A DNA stretch of 64,000 nucleotides, from the NCBI RefSeq assembly GCF_002741035.1, contig NZ_CP016808.1, forward strand, positions 5,814,501 to 5,878,500, in the 5' to 3' direction. A program made the position numbers and the translations under genes. Origin of the DNA: Paenibacillus sp. BIHB 4019 (lineage in GTDB: Bacteria > Bacillota > Bacilli > Paenibacillales > Paenibacillaceae). Under the pieces are notes generated by a model. The model was given only the letters and a program-made list of their open reading frames with translations. It had not been told where the DNA came from and did not search any database. Position 1 is the first letter of the stretch, and the number at the start of each line of letters is the position of its first letter. Of this stretch, positions 57,601-64,000 are shown in pieces.

Positions 57601-57746
57601 TTGTGATGTTCTTTAAGAATGCTTTCCTCCGTCTGGAGCGAATTGTCTCCACCCCAACTCTCATTGCTTGTATTCCACATTGCGGCGATGGAGGCTGCAT
57701 ATCGGGGTTCATATTCGACGATAGTCATTTCTTGATTTGTATTCAT
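54636..57746 (-). CDS. 1036-aa fusion: GNAT acetyltransferase plus large unknown beta-rich region
   Basis: The first ~165 residues are a GNAT acetyltransferase (LLNVRPDYHGHKVGKRLILRAIEE with the acetyl-CoA loop HGHKVGK, then AVPAYKKSGFFWEKRDD). The remaining ~870 residues have no signal peptide or membrane segment. They look like consecutive beta-sandwich modules: one resembles an NPCBM/CARDB-like accessory domain (AGEPITIDLTVENEYEAETVFAFEL), and later parts (ISLYYPKFGLPYS, SWWNPWVGGL) recall carbohydrate-active beta-sandwiches. I know no characterised protein with this layout. I start at ATG 57746 because AGGAGG lies upstream; the longer GTG frame overlaps that site. It is co-transcribed with the amidohydrolase that follows. 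Confidence 0.75.
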   Translation of the reverse strand: MNTNQEMTIVEYEPRYAASIAAMWNTSNESWGGDNSLQTEESILKEHHNSTFLHVFLAIAGGEVVGYCSFSHYKEDAGALYIPLLNVRPDYHGHKVGKRLILRAIEETLKLGWPRLDLYTWPGNTKAVPAYKKSGFFWEKRDDTTHLMNLIPSVLQTGAVQAYFEEINWYTDSIREIAVSPDGRQEQGFDYFTYEWRKGNLHLRMEYERTGRGLRLIETDDYLIKATIPDHHKLPFGASYPIIYEAVNKSGKALAVEIKSVGSAAISFELHESRVVESQERIEGSFLVHATEEDQNQFQTHPVVEAELLINGLPATFKIGIEPKFPAKLKLQAPAGPLYAGEPITIDLTVENEYEAETVFAFELADDAVLSFSEPSVRIKVPAKGRRTITIEARLLTYGIWHHRLAIHKVVSTGELLVSQQEVSLVFPGIHAAFGGETDQDWVIFNGQYSARLSKSSNTLSICEGTHSTISLYYPKFGLPYSSAFEKNRVSQVTCRHDEAMVLEAEYDLTSANLLLTLVVKLYSNGIITRHHVVQNKATAARDEPLFLKEGFNFSLEDSVIPYEGQYVDLSKGPDASNSDYWEKTRLTENWIFAQNGESSRGITWPEQLEIVSEGWHYGIEHALGIIPAGGIAQTEPIRIALGTWRNWRDFRSFALNRGTSQELETTEQLETIVNQGNPFLQGSLEVRIVERKNAFLEGEIEISSALDSIETAKHLISGEQQLTEIVTPVTWKSSPEADILTLRLDMESYGAGRSRLVFPVSDFLITQQTEHTEYGEVLTAGNGVMQIQASSSFAPALFSLKHHGVEWLDSSFPHPGPKSWWNPWVGGLAAEVSGMSGASFLEQPREAAFAAITDNMGNSWSGIRMSVTISNHAKFRGLVLHHYFLMLPGVPVLATAIRVEQNTGAPLHPLTLSNSTFYQASSDIQESRGYVKNNNGENIIYKAGRVQYSASSPNGIIQYGSRERKQRLTFIAHPELDSSELHVNTHVAASVAIEKLFLQHGKQQFTKPQFYIVSDLFAPEEAYQDLLNIRFDQLT

Positions 57747-57797
57747 AAGAGCACTCACCTCCTAAATTCGTTACACAGGGCTGAAACAAATTTCGAC

Positions 57798-57820
57798 ATT
57801 ATACTGACTGAACGTTCAGT
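57798..57820 (-). promoter_or_regulatory. -10 box and perfect palindrome controlling the GNAT-fusion operon
   Basis: On the minus strand a consensus TATAAT (57803-57798) lies directly after ACTGAACGTTCAGT (57807-57820), a perfect 14-bp palindrome of the kind bound by TetR-family repressors. It occupies the position of the promoter spacer. No TetR gene is adjacent. Confidence 0.6.
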
Positions 57821-57894
57821 ATATATTGTAGCATGTGCATTTTTGCTGGTCAATTTTCCTGAATCTCTTAATCTACTGGATTCCTCGCCTATCT

Positions 57895-57936
57895 GTTTAC
57901 AAATTGTGTAAAAATCTGTAATCTATATTTGTAAAC
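57895..57936. promoter_or_regulatory. 10-bp inverted repeat before the amidohydrolase gene
   Basis: GTTTACAAAT (57895-57904) and ATTTGTAAAC (57927-57936) are exact complements 22 nt apart, ending nine nt before the AAAGGAG of the plus-strand gene. Extra TGTAA copies lie between (57907, 57917). It may be an operator or a leader hairpin. Confidence 0.45.
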
Positions 57937-57960
57937 TCAAATGTAAAGGAGATGAATAGG

Positions 57961-59319
57961 TTGAGTAATCGCTACTTAATTAAAAACGGCTATTTTTTAA
58001 CAATGGATCAAGCTCTAGGAGATTTTAAGAAAGCTGATATGTTAATTGAGGACTCTATCATTGTCTCGATTCAAGAAGAGCTAGATGCTTCAGACTGCGA
58101 AATCGTTGATGCAACGGATATGATTGTCATGCCGGGCTTTGTAGATACCCATCGGCATGTTTGGGAGTCTTTGGTTCGAACGATAGGAGCGGACTGGTCA
58201 CTGCCAACCTATTTGCAAAATATTTATTATGGCGGATTTGGCAGCAAATTGCGCCCGGCAGATAGCTATGCTGCCAATTTGCTGGGAGCTTTGGAAGCGC
58301 TGAATGCTGGCGTAACTACCCTATTGGATTGGACGATGATTTATTCTCCGGAGCATGCAGACGGATTGATTGAGGGCTTGCAAAATGCCGGCATTCGCGC
58401 CGTATTCGCGTATGGAGCTTCCGGTGAGACTGAATATTGGGACCGCAGCAGCAAAAAAATCGTTTCCGATGACGTCTACCGCGTAAAAAGGCAGCACTTT
58501 TCCTCCAATGATCAACTGCTAACGATGGGCTTAGCCATTAGAGGACCGGAATTCAGCCATTGGGACGCTACCGTTCGGGAAATACGTCTCGCAAGGGAAC
58601 TCGATGCAATCTGTTCCATGCATGTTGGCTTTGGCAGCTGGGGCCCTGATGATCGCTCCATCGAAAAGCTATACCAAGCAGGCCTGCTTGGTCCCGATTT
58701 AAACATGGTTCACGCTAATACGATGGGCTATGACGAGTATAAAATGCTTGCAGATTCAGGAGCCTCGATATCGATTACTCCTGAGGTGGAGATGATGATG
58801 GGGCATGGCTATCCAGCTACTGGGCTATTTATTGAAAATGGCGGTACTCCTACTCTTGGCGTAGATGTGGTGACTTCAACCAGCGGGGACATGTTTACGC
58901 AAATGAAATTTATGCTGCAGGCTGAGCGGGCAAGAAAGAATCAGAACATTTTGGCGTCCAAAAGCATGCCTGGCGAATTAGGTTTAAAGGCACAGCAAGT
59001 ATTACATTTTGCAACACTAGCCGGAGCCAAAGCCTTAGGATTAGACCGCAAAGTTGGAACCCTGACGCCTGGCAAAGAAGCCGATTTCATTATGGTTCGG
59101 ATGACGGATTTGAATCTGTTCCCTGCCTCCGATCCGGTTGGAGCCATCGTACAATTTGCAAACCCGTCCAACGTTGATTCTGTATTTGTTGCCGGTCGTC
59201 CGGTCAAGCGTCACGGCCAGCTGCAGCATGTCGATTTAAATCATGTACGTAAAATTGCAAACGAAAGTAAAGAATACTTATTTTCTGCCTTTGCAGATAC
59301 CGCGAACGGAGTCATTTAA
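57961..59319 (+). CDS. AtzA/TrzA-type amidohydrolase (deaminase/chlorohydrolase family)
   Basis: A 452-residue member of the amidohydrolase superfamily subgroup that includes guanine/cytosine-type deaminases, TrzA and AtzA. Metal ligands are H64/H66 in VDTHRHVW, a His in SMHVGFG, a His in VHANTM and the Asp in TLGVDVVTS; the C-terminus has the usual TLTPGKEADFIMVR. It should hydrolyse a C-N bond on a ring or amidine; the substrate is not predictable. The start is TTG 57961, nine nt after AAAGGAG; ATG 57952 would be too close to that site. It diverges from the GNAT-fusion operon. Confidence 0.9.
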   Translation: MSNRYLIKNGYFLTMDQALGDFKKADMLIEDSIIVSIQEELDASDCEIVDATDMIVMPGFVDTHRHVWESLVRTIGADWSLPTYLQNIYYGGFGSKLRPADSYAANLLGALEALNAGVTTLLDWTMIYSPEHADGLIEGLQNAGIRAVFAYGASGETEYWDRSSKKIVSDDVYRVKRQHFSSNDQLLTMGLAIRGPEFSHWDATVREIRLARELDAICSMHVGFGSWGPDDRSIEKLYQAGLLGPDLNMVHANTMGYDEYKMLADSGASISITPEVEMMMGHGYPATGLFIENGGTPTLGVDVVTSTSGDMFTQMKFMLQAERARKNQNILASKSMPGELGLKAQQVLHFATLAGAKALGLDRKVGTLTPGKEADFIMVRMTDLNLFPASDPVGAIVQFANPSNVDSVFVAGRPVKRHGQLQHVDLNHVRKIANESKEYLFSAFADTANGVI

Positions 59320-59370
59320 GCCATCCAGCTTAGAAATATTTTCAAGGGCGCATACATGCCTATATTTGAA

Positions 59371-59407
59371 CAAAAACCGGTCTCCAAAGGATGGAAACCG
59401 GTTTTTG
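59371..59407. terminator. Terminator between convergent amidohydrolase and dehydrogenase genes
   Basis: CAAAAACCGGT (59371-59381) and ACCGGTTTTTG (59397-59407) form a stem with T runs on both strands. Confidence 0.8.
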
Positions 59408-59458
59408 ACCCGAAAATTCACTACTCTGCCTGTTAACATTTGAACCTGTTTGCCATTA

Positions 59459-60496
59459 TTATTTCATCATATCGGCAATAAGTACCTTCTGCCCAAGCCG
59501 CGCGCTCTCCAGCGATGCAAGTACCATCGCCATGCTGTAAATATTATCGCTGCTATCGGTTTCCGGCTTGCGGCCTTCATCAAGCGCTGCGAACATTTCA
59601 TCAAGACAGCCTTCGTGGAACTCATTATTCAGCTGCACAAGTCCGCCCTCTACGCGCACATAATCACGAATAAATTTGCCCGTTTGATCGCTTGGAGCAA
59701 CAACTTCAGCATAGGGCTCACCGTTTCCGTCCCAAATGGCTGTACCAAACTCTCCTGTAATACGCCACTGCGCTTCCCATGAGGTAATCGCCCCCTCCGC
59801 ACACCATGAGCCGCGATAATTAAATAGTGAGCCATCGGACATTTCAAAAATACAGATTGCTGCGGCATTTCCTTCATACCAGGAGCCAGGAGGGTTAAAT
59901 TCATGGCAGTAGACCGATACCGGATTCGCCCCCGATATATACCGCGCCTGATCAAACGTATGAATCGCCATATCAAGCAGCAGCGGGCTGCTCATCGCAT
60001 CCCGAAATCCGCCAAAGTGCGCGCCGATAAAAAAATCTGCACCGATAAAGCCGGTTCGACCAATATGGCCATCCGACAGCAGCTTGCGCAAAGCACGAAT
60101 GCGCCCATCATAACGGCGATTTTGCATAACAGCATGTGTACGGTCCGTGCGCTCCGCCAGCTTTACAATAGACAGGCACTCTTCCATGGTTTCTGCCAAG
60201 GGCTTCTCGCCAAATACATGACAGCCCTGCTCTAGCGCTTTTTTGCCAATTGAATAGTGACTAGATGGAATTGTAATATCAAAAACAAGGTTCGCTCCCG
60301 TCTCCACAAGCGCAGTCTGCAAGCTTGTAAAAGTCGGACAGCTCAATTGTTTACGCTCAGCCATCGCCTGGGCAAATTCCTGTTTTATATCGACCAGACC
60401 AACGATTTCCGTATCCTTCCTGCCTAATGCATAGTCCACCCATCTGTTCGCCATTCCGCCGCAGCCTGCGACAACCACCCGATATTTTGCTGGCAT
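59459..60496 (-). CDS. Gfo/Idh/MocA-family NAD(P)-dependent oxidoreductase
   Basis: A 345-residue dehydrogenase: N-terminal Rossmann fold with VVVAGCGGMANRW, the EKP motif in FGEKPLAETMEE, and the C-terminal alpha/beta domain with the catalytic-region His in DMAIHTFDQARYI. Such enzymes oxidise sugars, inositols or related polyols. I use ATG 60496, nine nt after GGAGG; the longer frame to 60562 would overlap the upstream gene. It follows the sugar isomerase/epimerase gene by 34 nt as an operon. Confidence 0.93.
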   Translation of the reverse strand: MPAKYRVVVAGCGGMANRWVDYALGRKDTEIVGLVDIKQEFAQAMAERKQLSCPTFTSLQTALVETGANLVFDITIPSSHYSIGKKALEQGCHVFGEKPLAETMEECLSIVKLAERTDRTHAVMQNRRYDGRIRALRKLLSDGHIGRTGFIGADFFIGAHFGGFRDAMSSPLLLDMAIHTFDQARYISGANPVSVYCHEFNPPGSWYEGNAAAICIFEMSDGSLFNYRGSWCAEGAITSWEAQWRITGEFGTAIWDGNGEPYAEVVAPSDQTGKFIRDYVRVEGGLVQLNNEFHEGCLDEMFAALDEGRKPETDSSDNIYSMAMVLASLESARLGQKVLIADMMK

Positions 60497-60530
60497 TGTG
60501 CTATTCCTCCCGCTTCTTTTCTGCTCGTTT

Positions 60531-61421
60531 TTATACGCTTGGATTTGGAATAAAATCGCCACCGCGGCAGCGCTTTAAATAATTTAAGGCATGAACCTGA
60601 CCCGTCATTTCCAGCTCGTCCTTGTACACAGGATCATGCCAGCCTTCGATGTCAATCGTGCCTTTATAGCCATTTTGACGCAAAATCGTTATAATATCGC
60701 TCCAGTTGCTGTCGCCAAAGCCCGGCGTCCGGTGCCACACAAATGGCTGGGGACCGTGCACACCGTGCTCCTTCACAATATCCCAAGCGATCGTCGCATC
60801 TTTGCCGTGAACATGGAATACTTTGCTTGCCCATTTGCGAAGCTGCGGGATCGGATCAATCAGGCTGACCATCTGGTGGCAAGGCTCCCACTCCAGGCCA
60901 ATATTATCCTCTGGTACTGCGTTGAACATAAGCTCCCATGCAGTCGGATTATGTGCGATATTCCAGTCTCCCTGCTTCCACGTGCCACCCATATCGCAGT
61001 TTTCGAACGCAATCCGCACGCCTTTGTCCGCCGCACGCCTCGTTAGCTCCCCGAACACTTCCTTAAAACGCGGGATGGATTCATCAATCGGCTGGTCCGT
61101 CAATCGCCCAGTAAACCCGGATACAATATTAGCGCCAAAAAGCGATGCGTGGTCGATTAAGCGCTCCCAACTGGTTAACGTATCCGCATTGTCGCCCGCT
61201 CCCGTAAGCGGATTGCCAAATACGCTAAGCGCCGACACCACAAAACCATGCTCATCGGATAGAGCGCTTACACGTTTGGCCAACTCCGGCAGATCTGTTT
61301 GGCCCGTCGTTTGCCAAAACGTTAAATTAAAAGATTCAAAACCATGTCCCACGATTTGCGGTATAATCTTATCAGCATTCCCGCCGCCTACCAAGGTACC
61401 TATTCGCATTTGTTCACTCAC
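60531..61421 (-). CDS. Sugar phosphate isomerase/epimerase (xylose-isomerase-like TIM barrel)
   Basis: A 296-residue AP-endonuclease-2-type barrel of the IolE/IolI class. Metal-binding residues appear in IAFENCDMGG (Glu), LEWEPCHQM (Glu/His), FHVHGKDA (His) and IDIEGWHDP (Glu). The start is GTG with GGAGTGA upstream. Together with the adjacent dehydrogenase it forms the usual two-gene unit of sugar or inositol catabolism, divergent from an AraC regulator. Confidence 0.92.
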   Translation of the reverse strand: MSEQMRIGTLVGGGNADKIIPQIVGHGFESFNLTFWQTTGQTDLPELAKRVSALSDEHGFVVSALSVFGNPLTGAGDNADTLTSWERLIDHASLFGANIVSGFTGRLTDQPIDESIPRFKEVFGELTRRAADKGVRIAFENCDMGGTWKQGDWNIAHNPTAWELMFNAVPEDNIGLEWEPCHQMVSLIDPIPQLRKWASKVFHVHGKDATIAWDIVKEHGVHGPQPFVWHRTPGFGDSNWSDIITILRQNGYKGTIDIEGWHDPVYKDELEMTGQVHALNYLKRCRGGDFIPNPSV

Positions 61422-61545
61422 TTGAATATCACTCCAATATTGGCTTATAGTATGCTTAGCACCTTCATTATAACGAGAGAATTACGAGATGACTCTAAAC
61501 AATCTTGAGCAAAAGTAGTCTAATCTTGTGGTGGTGAAATTAATT

Positions 61546-62445
61546 ATGACGTATCCAAAGGAACTTTGGGAAAATACGCGGCTAGAGCATAAGGCTTATC
61601 CCATTCAATTATTTCATAACCAAGTGCTTGCTATTAAACCGGGGGACAGCATGCTGTATTTGCACTGGCATGAGCATTTCGAGATTATTCTGATGCGAGA
61701 AGGCAATGCGCTATTGCATATCGACAGCAGACCTTACGAGATTTCGCAGGGGGAGCTGATCGTCATTCCGGGAGGCGGACTGCATGTTGGCTATGCGCTG
61801 AGCGCGGGCGATATTCGTTATGATTGTATCGTTTTTAATGCTTCGTTGTTCAATGAGTGGGTTCATGATCCTGTGCATGCGCAGCTTGTTGCGCCTTATC
61901 TGGAGGGAACGCTAAGATTTCCCGTCAAACCGCTGGAGCATGAGCAGCATGGCGGTGCTATCGTGAAGCTGCTGAATGAGCTGGTGGGAGAGCTTGACGA
62001 CAAGCAGGCCGGCTATCAACTGCTTGTCAAAGCGAAGTTGTACAGCGTGCTGGCACTGCTTGCCCGCCGATACGACAGCCAGCCGCCGAACAGTGGCAAA
62101 GGCGCAGCAGCCTCTCATTTGGCTAACCGCGACCGCTTCAAGCAGCTGATCAAACGGTTGGAGTCCGATTTTCAAACCAAAATAACGGTAGAAGCAGCGG
62201 CACGGCAGGTTAATCTGAATCCGTTCCATTTTTGCAAGCAGTTCAAAAAGCTGACTGGGCGCACCTTCATCGAATATGTCAACGTTTGCCGCGTCAACGA
62301 GGCGCAGAGGCTGCTGCTGCAAACGACAAGCACCATTGCCGAAATTGCTGCAGCGGTAGGCTGCGACAATCCGAATTATTTTACGAAGCTATATAAGCAA
62401 TACAAAGGCGTAACCCCGTCGGAAGCGCGCAAACGGCCATTGTAG
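61546..62445 (+). CDS. AraC-family transcriptional regulator
   Basis: About 299 residues with an N-terminal cupin-type ligand domain (LHWHEHFEIILMREGNALLHID, IPGGGLHVGY) and two C-terminal helix-turn-helices (about 200-297; TVEAAARQVNLNPFHFCKQFKKLTG and TIAEIAAAVGCDNPNYFTKLYKQYKGVTPSE). It is divergent from the isomerase/dehydrogenase operon and should activate it in the presence of its sugar. ATG 61546 is chosen over GTG 61528, with GGTGGTGA upstream. Confidence 0.92.
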   Translation: MTYPKELWENTRLEHKAYPIQLFHNQVLAIKPGDSMLYLHWHEHFEIILMREGNALLHIDSRPYEISQGELIVIPGGGLHVGYALSAGDIRYDCIVFNASLFNEWVHDPVHAQLVAPYLEGTLRFPVKPLEHEQHGGAIVKLLNELVGELDDKQAGYQLLVKAKLYSVLALLARRYDSQPPNSGKGAAASHLANRDRFKQLIKRLESDFQTKITVEAAARQVNLNPFHFCKQFKKLTGRTFIEYVNVCRVNEAQRLLLQTTSTIAEIAAAVGCDNPNYFTKLYKQYKGVTPSEARKRPL

Positions 62446-62454
62446 GGCAACAAA

Positions 62455-62499
62455 AAAACCTGACAAACCCTTGGTTTCACAAGGCTTTTGTCAGGTTTT
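62455..62499. terminator. Long terminator hairpin after the AraC gene
   Basis: AAAACCTGACAAA (62455-62467) pairs with TTTGTCAGGTTTT (62487-62499), with an inner CCTTG/CAAGG stem. Confidence 0.85.
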
Positions 62500-62573
62500 G
62501 CTTTACTTGCTGTTTCACTAACGAATAATGCCAGTAATAGCTTAATGCTTAGCCAGCATTCCAACTCCCTTAT

Positions 62574-62882
62574 TTAACGAATGCTTTCATTGTGCTTCTT
62601 CCACCCTTGAATTCCCCCTTCGAGACGGTAAGCCTTGTATCCTTCACGGTTCATCTTACTTACGGCCTGTGCAGAATATATGCAATAATACCCTCTGCAA
62701 TAAGCAGCAACCTCAACATCCGTAGGCAACGTTTGAAGGCACGTATCAAGCTCCTCCATTGGAACTGAAATAGCTCCCGCTATATGCCCTGCTTCAAACT
62801 CGTCATGTGGACGAACATCTAACAACAAAATGGTGCCGGACTCCATCTTCTTCGTTAATGCCTCTTTCGTGATCGTTAACAC
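62574..62882 (-). CDS. Stand-alone rhodanese-domain protein
   Basis: A 102-residue single rhodanese domain. LLLDVRPHDEFEAGHIAGAISVPMEEL is the family opening and the active-site loop reads YCRGYYCIYSAQAV, with the persulfide Cys in CRGYYC. The sequence matches the C-terminal half of ArsR-HTH/rhodanese fusion proteins, but the frame upstream of GTG 62882 closes within ten codons and no HTH is encoded, so it is either a genuine short form or a truncated fusion. It may carry sulfane sulfur in sulfide or persulfide handling. Confidence 0.82.
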   Translation of the reverse strand: MLTITKEALTKKMESGTILLLDVRPHDEFEAGHIAGAISVPMEELDTCLQTLPTDVEVAAYCRGYYCIYSAQAVSKMNREGYKAYRLEGGIQGWKKHNESIR

Positions 62883-62896
62883 ATCCTCAGATTGGA

Positions 62897-62960
62897 TTGA
62901 ATAATTGAATTAAACATTAAACTAGCATCATATTCAATCATTTAATTGGATAGTTGAATA
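62897..62960. promoter_or_regulatory. TTGAAT/ATTCAA repeats upstream of the rhodanese gene
   Basis: TATTCAA (62931-62937) and TTGAATA (62954-62960) form a dyad, and TTGAAT occurs twice more at 62897 and 62905. Similar ATTCAA/TTGAAT boxes are bound by persulfide-sensing ArsR proteins of the BigR/SqrR type, though none is encoded here. Confidence 0.4.
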
Positions 62961-63029
62961 ATGTGCATTTTTAATTCAGCAATGCCTTATATATGCTCTA
63001 AAGGCTTGGTAATCCTCTGTATGCTAGAG

Positions 63030-63064
63030 AACGGCCGGAACATGTCTAGCACATTCCGGCCGTT
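63030..63064 (-). terminator. Strong hairpin after the P450 gene
   Basis: AACGGCCGGAA (63030-63040) and TTCCGGCCGTT (63054-63064) form an 11-bp GC-rich stem 31 nt past the P450 stop. The following T run is weak, so termination is likely but not certain. Confidence 0.6.
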
Positions 63065-63094
63065 CACTAAGTTACGGTATTTGTTAATCTATGA

Positions 63095-64000
63095 TTAAAG
63101 GATCTTCATCGGCAAATGGGTTAACGACTGTCCTACGGCGGAAGTTGTAAGATGACGCTCCAGGTCAAAGGAGTCAACCGCTTCAATTCCAGAAACCTGC
63201 TCCACAAATGCCTTCAGGGCAATGTTCAGCTCCATCCTTGCCAAAGGCGCACCTAGACAAAAGTGAGGGCCATTGCCAAAGGTTAAATGCTTTTTGTTAT
63301 TGGCACGATGAATATTGAGCTCAAACGGATTTTCAAACATGCGCTCGTCCATATTCGCCGCACTCATCCACGAGATGACAACGTCACCTTTTTTCAAATG
63401 GACCCCTAACAGATTGTTATCCTGCTTAACTGTACGATGTCGTTTGGAGCAGTGGAATCGATAGCGAAGCATTTCCTCAACCGCTTGAGGAGCCAGATTC
63501 GGATCTTTTCTTAATTGCTCATACAACGGTTTTCCTTCATGCAAAAAAGAATAGAACATGCTGGAAATCGTGTGGCTCGTTGTTTCTATCCCTGCTCCCA
63601 GCAAAAGCATCGATGTCCGTACCACTTCGTCTTCGGTGAATTTTTCCCCGTCTACCTCTACATTCAATAGATCCGAAATAATATCATCGCCAGGATGTGT
63701 CCGCTTATGAACGACCATAGGATATAAAAATTGATAATATTCCTGCGCGGCTGCCTGTTTTTTCAATTCAATCTCTTCTGCGTTCTCCTCGCCGGCCGGC
63801 TGAAACAAAATGTCTACCCAGCCTTTAAAAAGGGTGCTATCCGTAAGAGGAATGCCCAGCAAATCAGCCATAACCATTGCGGGCAGCGGGGTTGCCAGTG
63901 CCTGAACGATATCAATTGTCGTATTTGGTTCAATGTCCTCTACCAGCCGCTTTGCGATGCTGTTGATGCGAGGCTCCCAGTTTTTTAAGCTGCGGGGGGT
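63095..64000 (-). CDS. Cytochrome P450 (partial, runs off the right edge)
   Basis: The C-terminal ~300 residues of a bacterial cytochrome P450 of the CYP107/PksS-like type. The frame stays open to the window end (...PRSLKNWEPRINSIAKRL), so the start lies beyond 64000. The I-helix oxygen-activation motif is GAGIETTSHT, the K-helix ExxR is EEMLRYR, and the haem-binding loop is FGNGPHFCLGAPLARMEL with the ligand Cys. The stretch after ExxR (FHCSKRHRTVKQD) differs from the usual P-V-x-x-x-x-R pattern. It should hydroxylate a small or carrier-bound substrate; the redox partner is not in view. Confidence 0.93.
   Translation of the reverse strand, partial: TPRSLKNWEPRINSIAKRLVEDIEPNTTIDIVQALATPLPAMVMADLLGIPLTDSTLFKGWVDILFQPAGEENAEEIELKKQAAAQEYYQFLYPMVVHKRTHPGDDIISDLLNVEVDGEKFTEDEVVRTSMLLLGAGIETTSHTISSMFYSFLHEGKPLYEQLRKDPNLAPQAVEEMLRYRFHCSKRHRTVKQDNNLLGVHLKKGDVVISWMSAANMDERMFENPFELNIHRANNKKHLTFGNGPHFCLGAPLARMELNIALKAFVEQVSGIEAVDSFDLERHLTTSAVGQSLTHLPMKIL

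Noticed and set aside
57896..57935. GlnR/TnrA-type nitrogen box before the AtzA-like amidohydrolase
   Set aside because: The half-sites are arranged as TTTACA...TGTAAA, not as TGTNA-N7-TNACA.
1..64000. Prophage, transposon, CRISPR array, tRNA or rRNA genes
   Set aside because: No integrase, transposase, regular short repeats or RNA-gene signatures were seen in a read-through of both strands.

Overview
The window looks like chromosome of a Gram-positive firmicute, most likely Paenibacillus or a close relative. This is inferred from gene content and is not proven: a secreted GH5 glucanase, a GH18-like enzyme behind copper-amine-oxidase-type N-terminal repeats, strong AAGGAGG-type ribosome binding sites, frequent TTG/GTG starts, and many small regulator/transporter pairs. 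I see no tRNA, rRNA, CRISPR array or insertion sequence.

Left part (1-11220), mixed genes. A decayed quinone-reductase-like remnant sits beside a MarR regulator flanked by two identical 16-bp palindromes. Next come an ArsR regulator with a short UvrA-like ABC ATPase, endonuclease IV, a secreted family I.4 lipase, a GH5 glucanase, a GH18-like protein, a GNAT and an ECF sigma factor with a DUF4367-type membrane partner.

Centre (11222-38440), the main object of interest. It is a srfA/lch-type lipopeptide operon read leftward: a 3622-aa NRPS (starter C-A-T, C-A-T, C-A-T-E), a 3614-aa NRPS (C-A-T, C-A-T, C-A-T-E), a 1305-aa NRPS (C-A-T-TE), a type II thioesterase and, only 20 nt further, a small secreted protein. 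The specificity residues of the seven A domains read as Gln, Leu, Leu, Val, Asp, Leu, Ile. With E domains after modules 3 and 6, the predicted product is an N-acylated Gln-Leu-D-Leu-Val-Asp-D-Leu-Ile lactone, which is the lichenysin sequence. The leader of this operon contains a clear c-di-GMP-I (GEMM) riboswitch followed by an intrinsic terminator, about 30 nt before the first gene. A mutually exclusive antiterminator pairing suggests ligand turns the operon off. Upstream lies a possible sigma-D-type promoter. Together these suggest that surfactant synthesis is tied to the motile, low c-di-GMP state.

Right part (38700-64000). There is a PhoR/OmpR-like two-component system, a lipoprotein esterase, a DMT exporter divergent from a frameshifted MocR regulator, two divergent MFS/TetR units that share a duplicated regulator and promoter-operator layout but carry different transporters, an esterase, a membrane MCP-like protein with two unknown membrane proteins, and a class-M-like sirtuin without its usual partners. 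A catabolic-looking block follows: a TIM-barrel amidohydrolase, a 1036-aa GNAT fusion protein, an AtzA-type amidohydrolase, a Gfo/Idh/MocA dehydrogenase, a sugar isomerase/epimerase and an AraC regulator. The window ends with a stand-alone rhodanese and a cytochrome P450 cut by the right edge.
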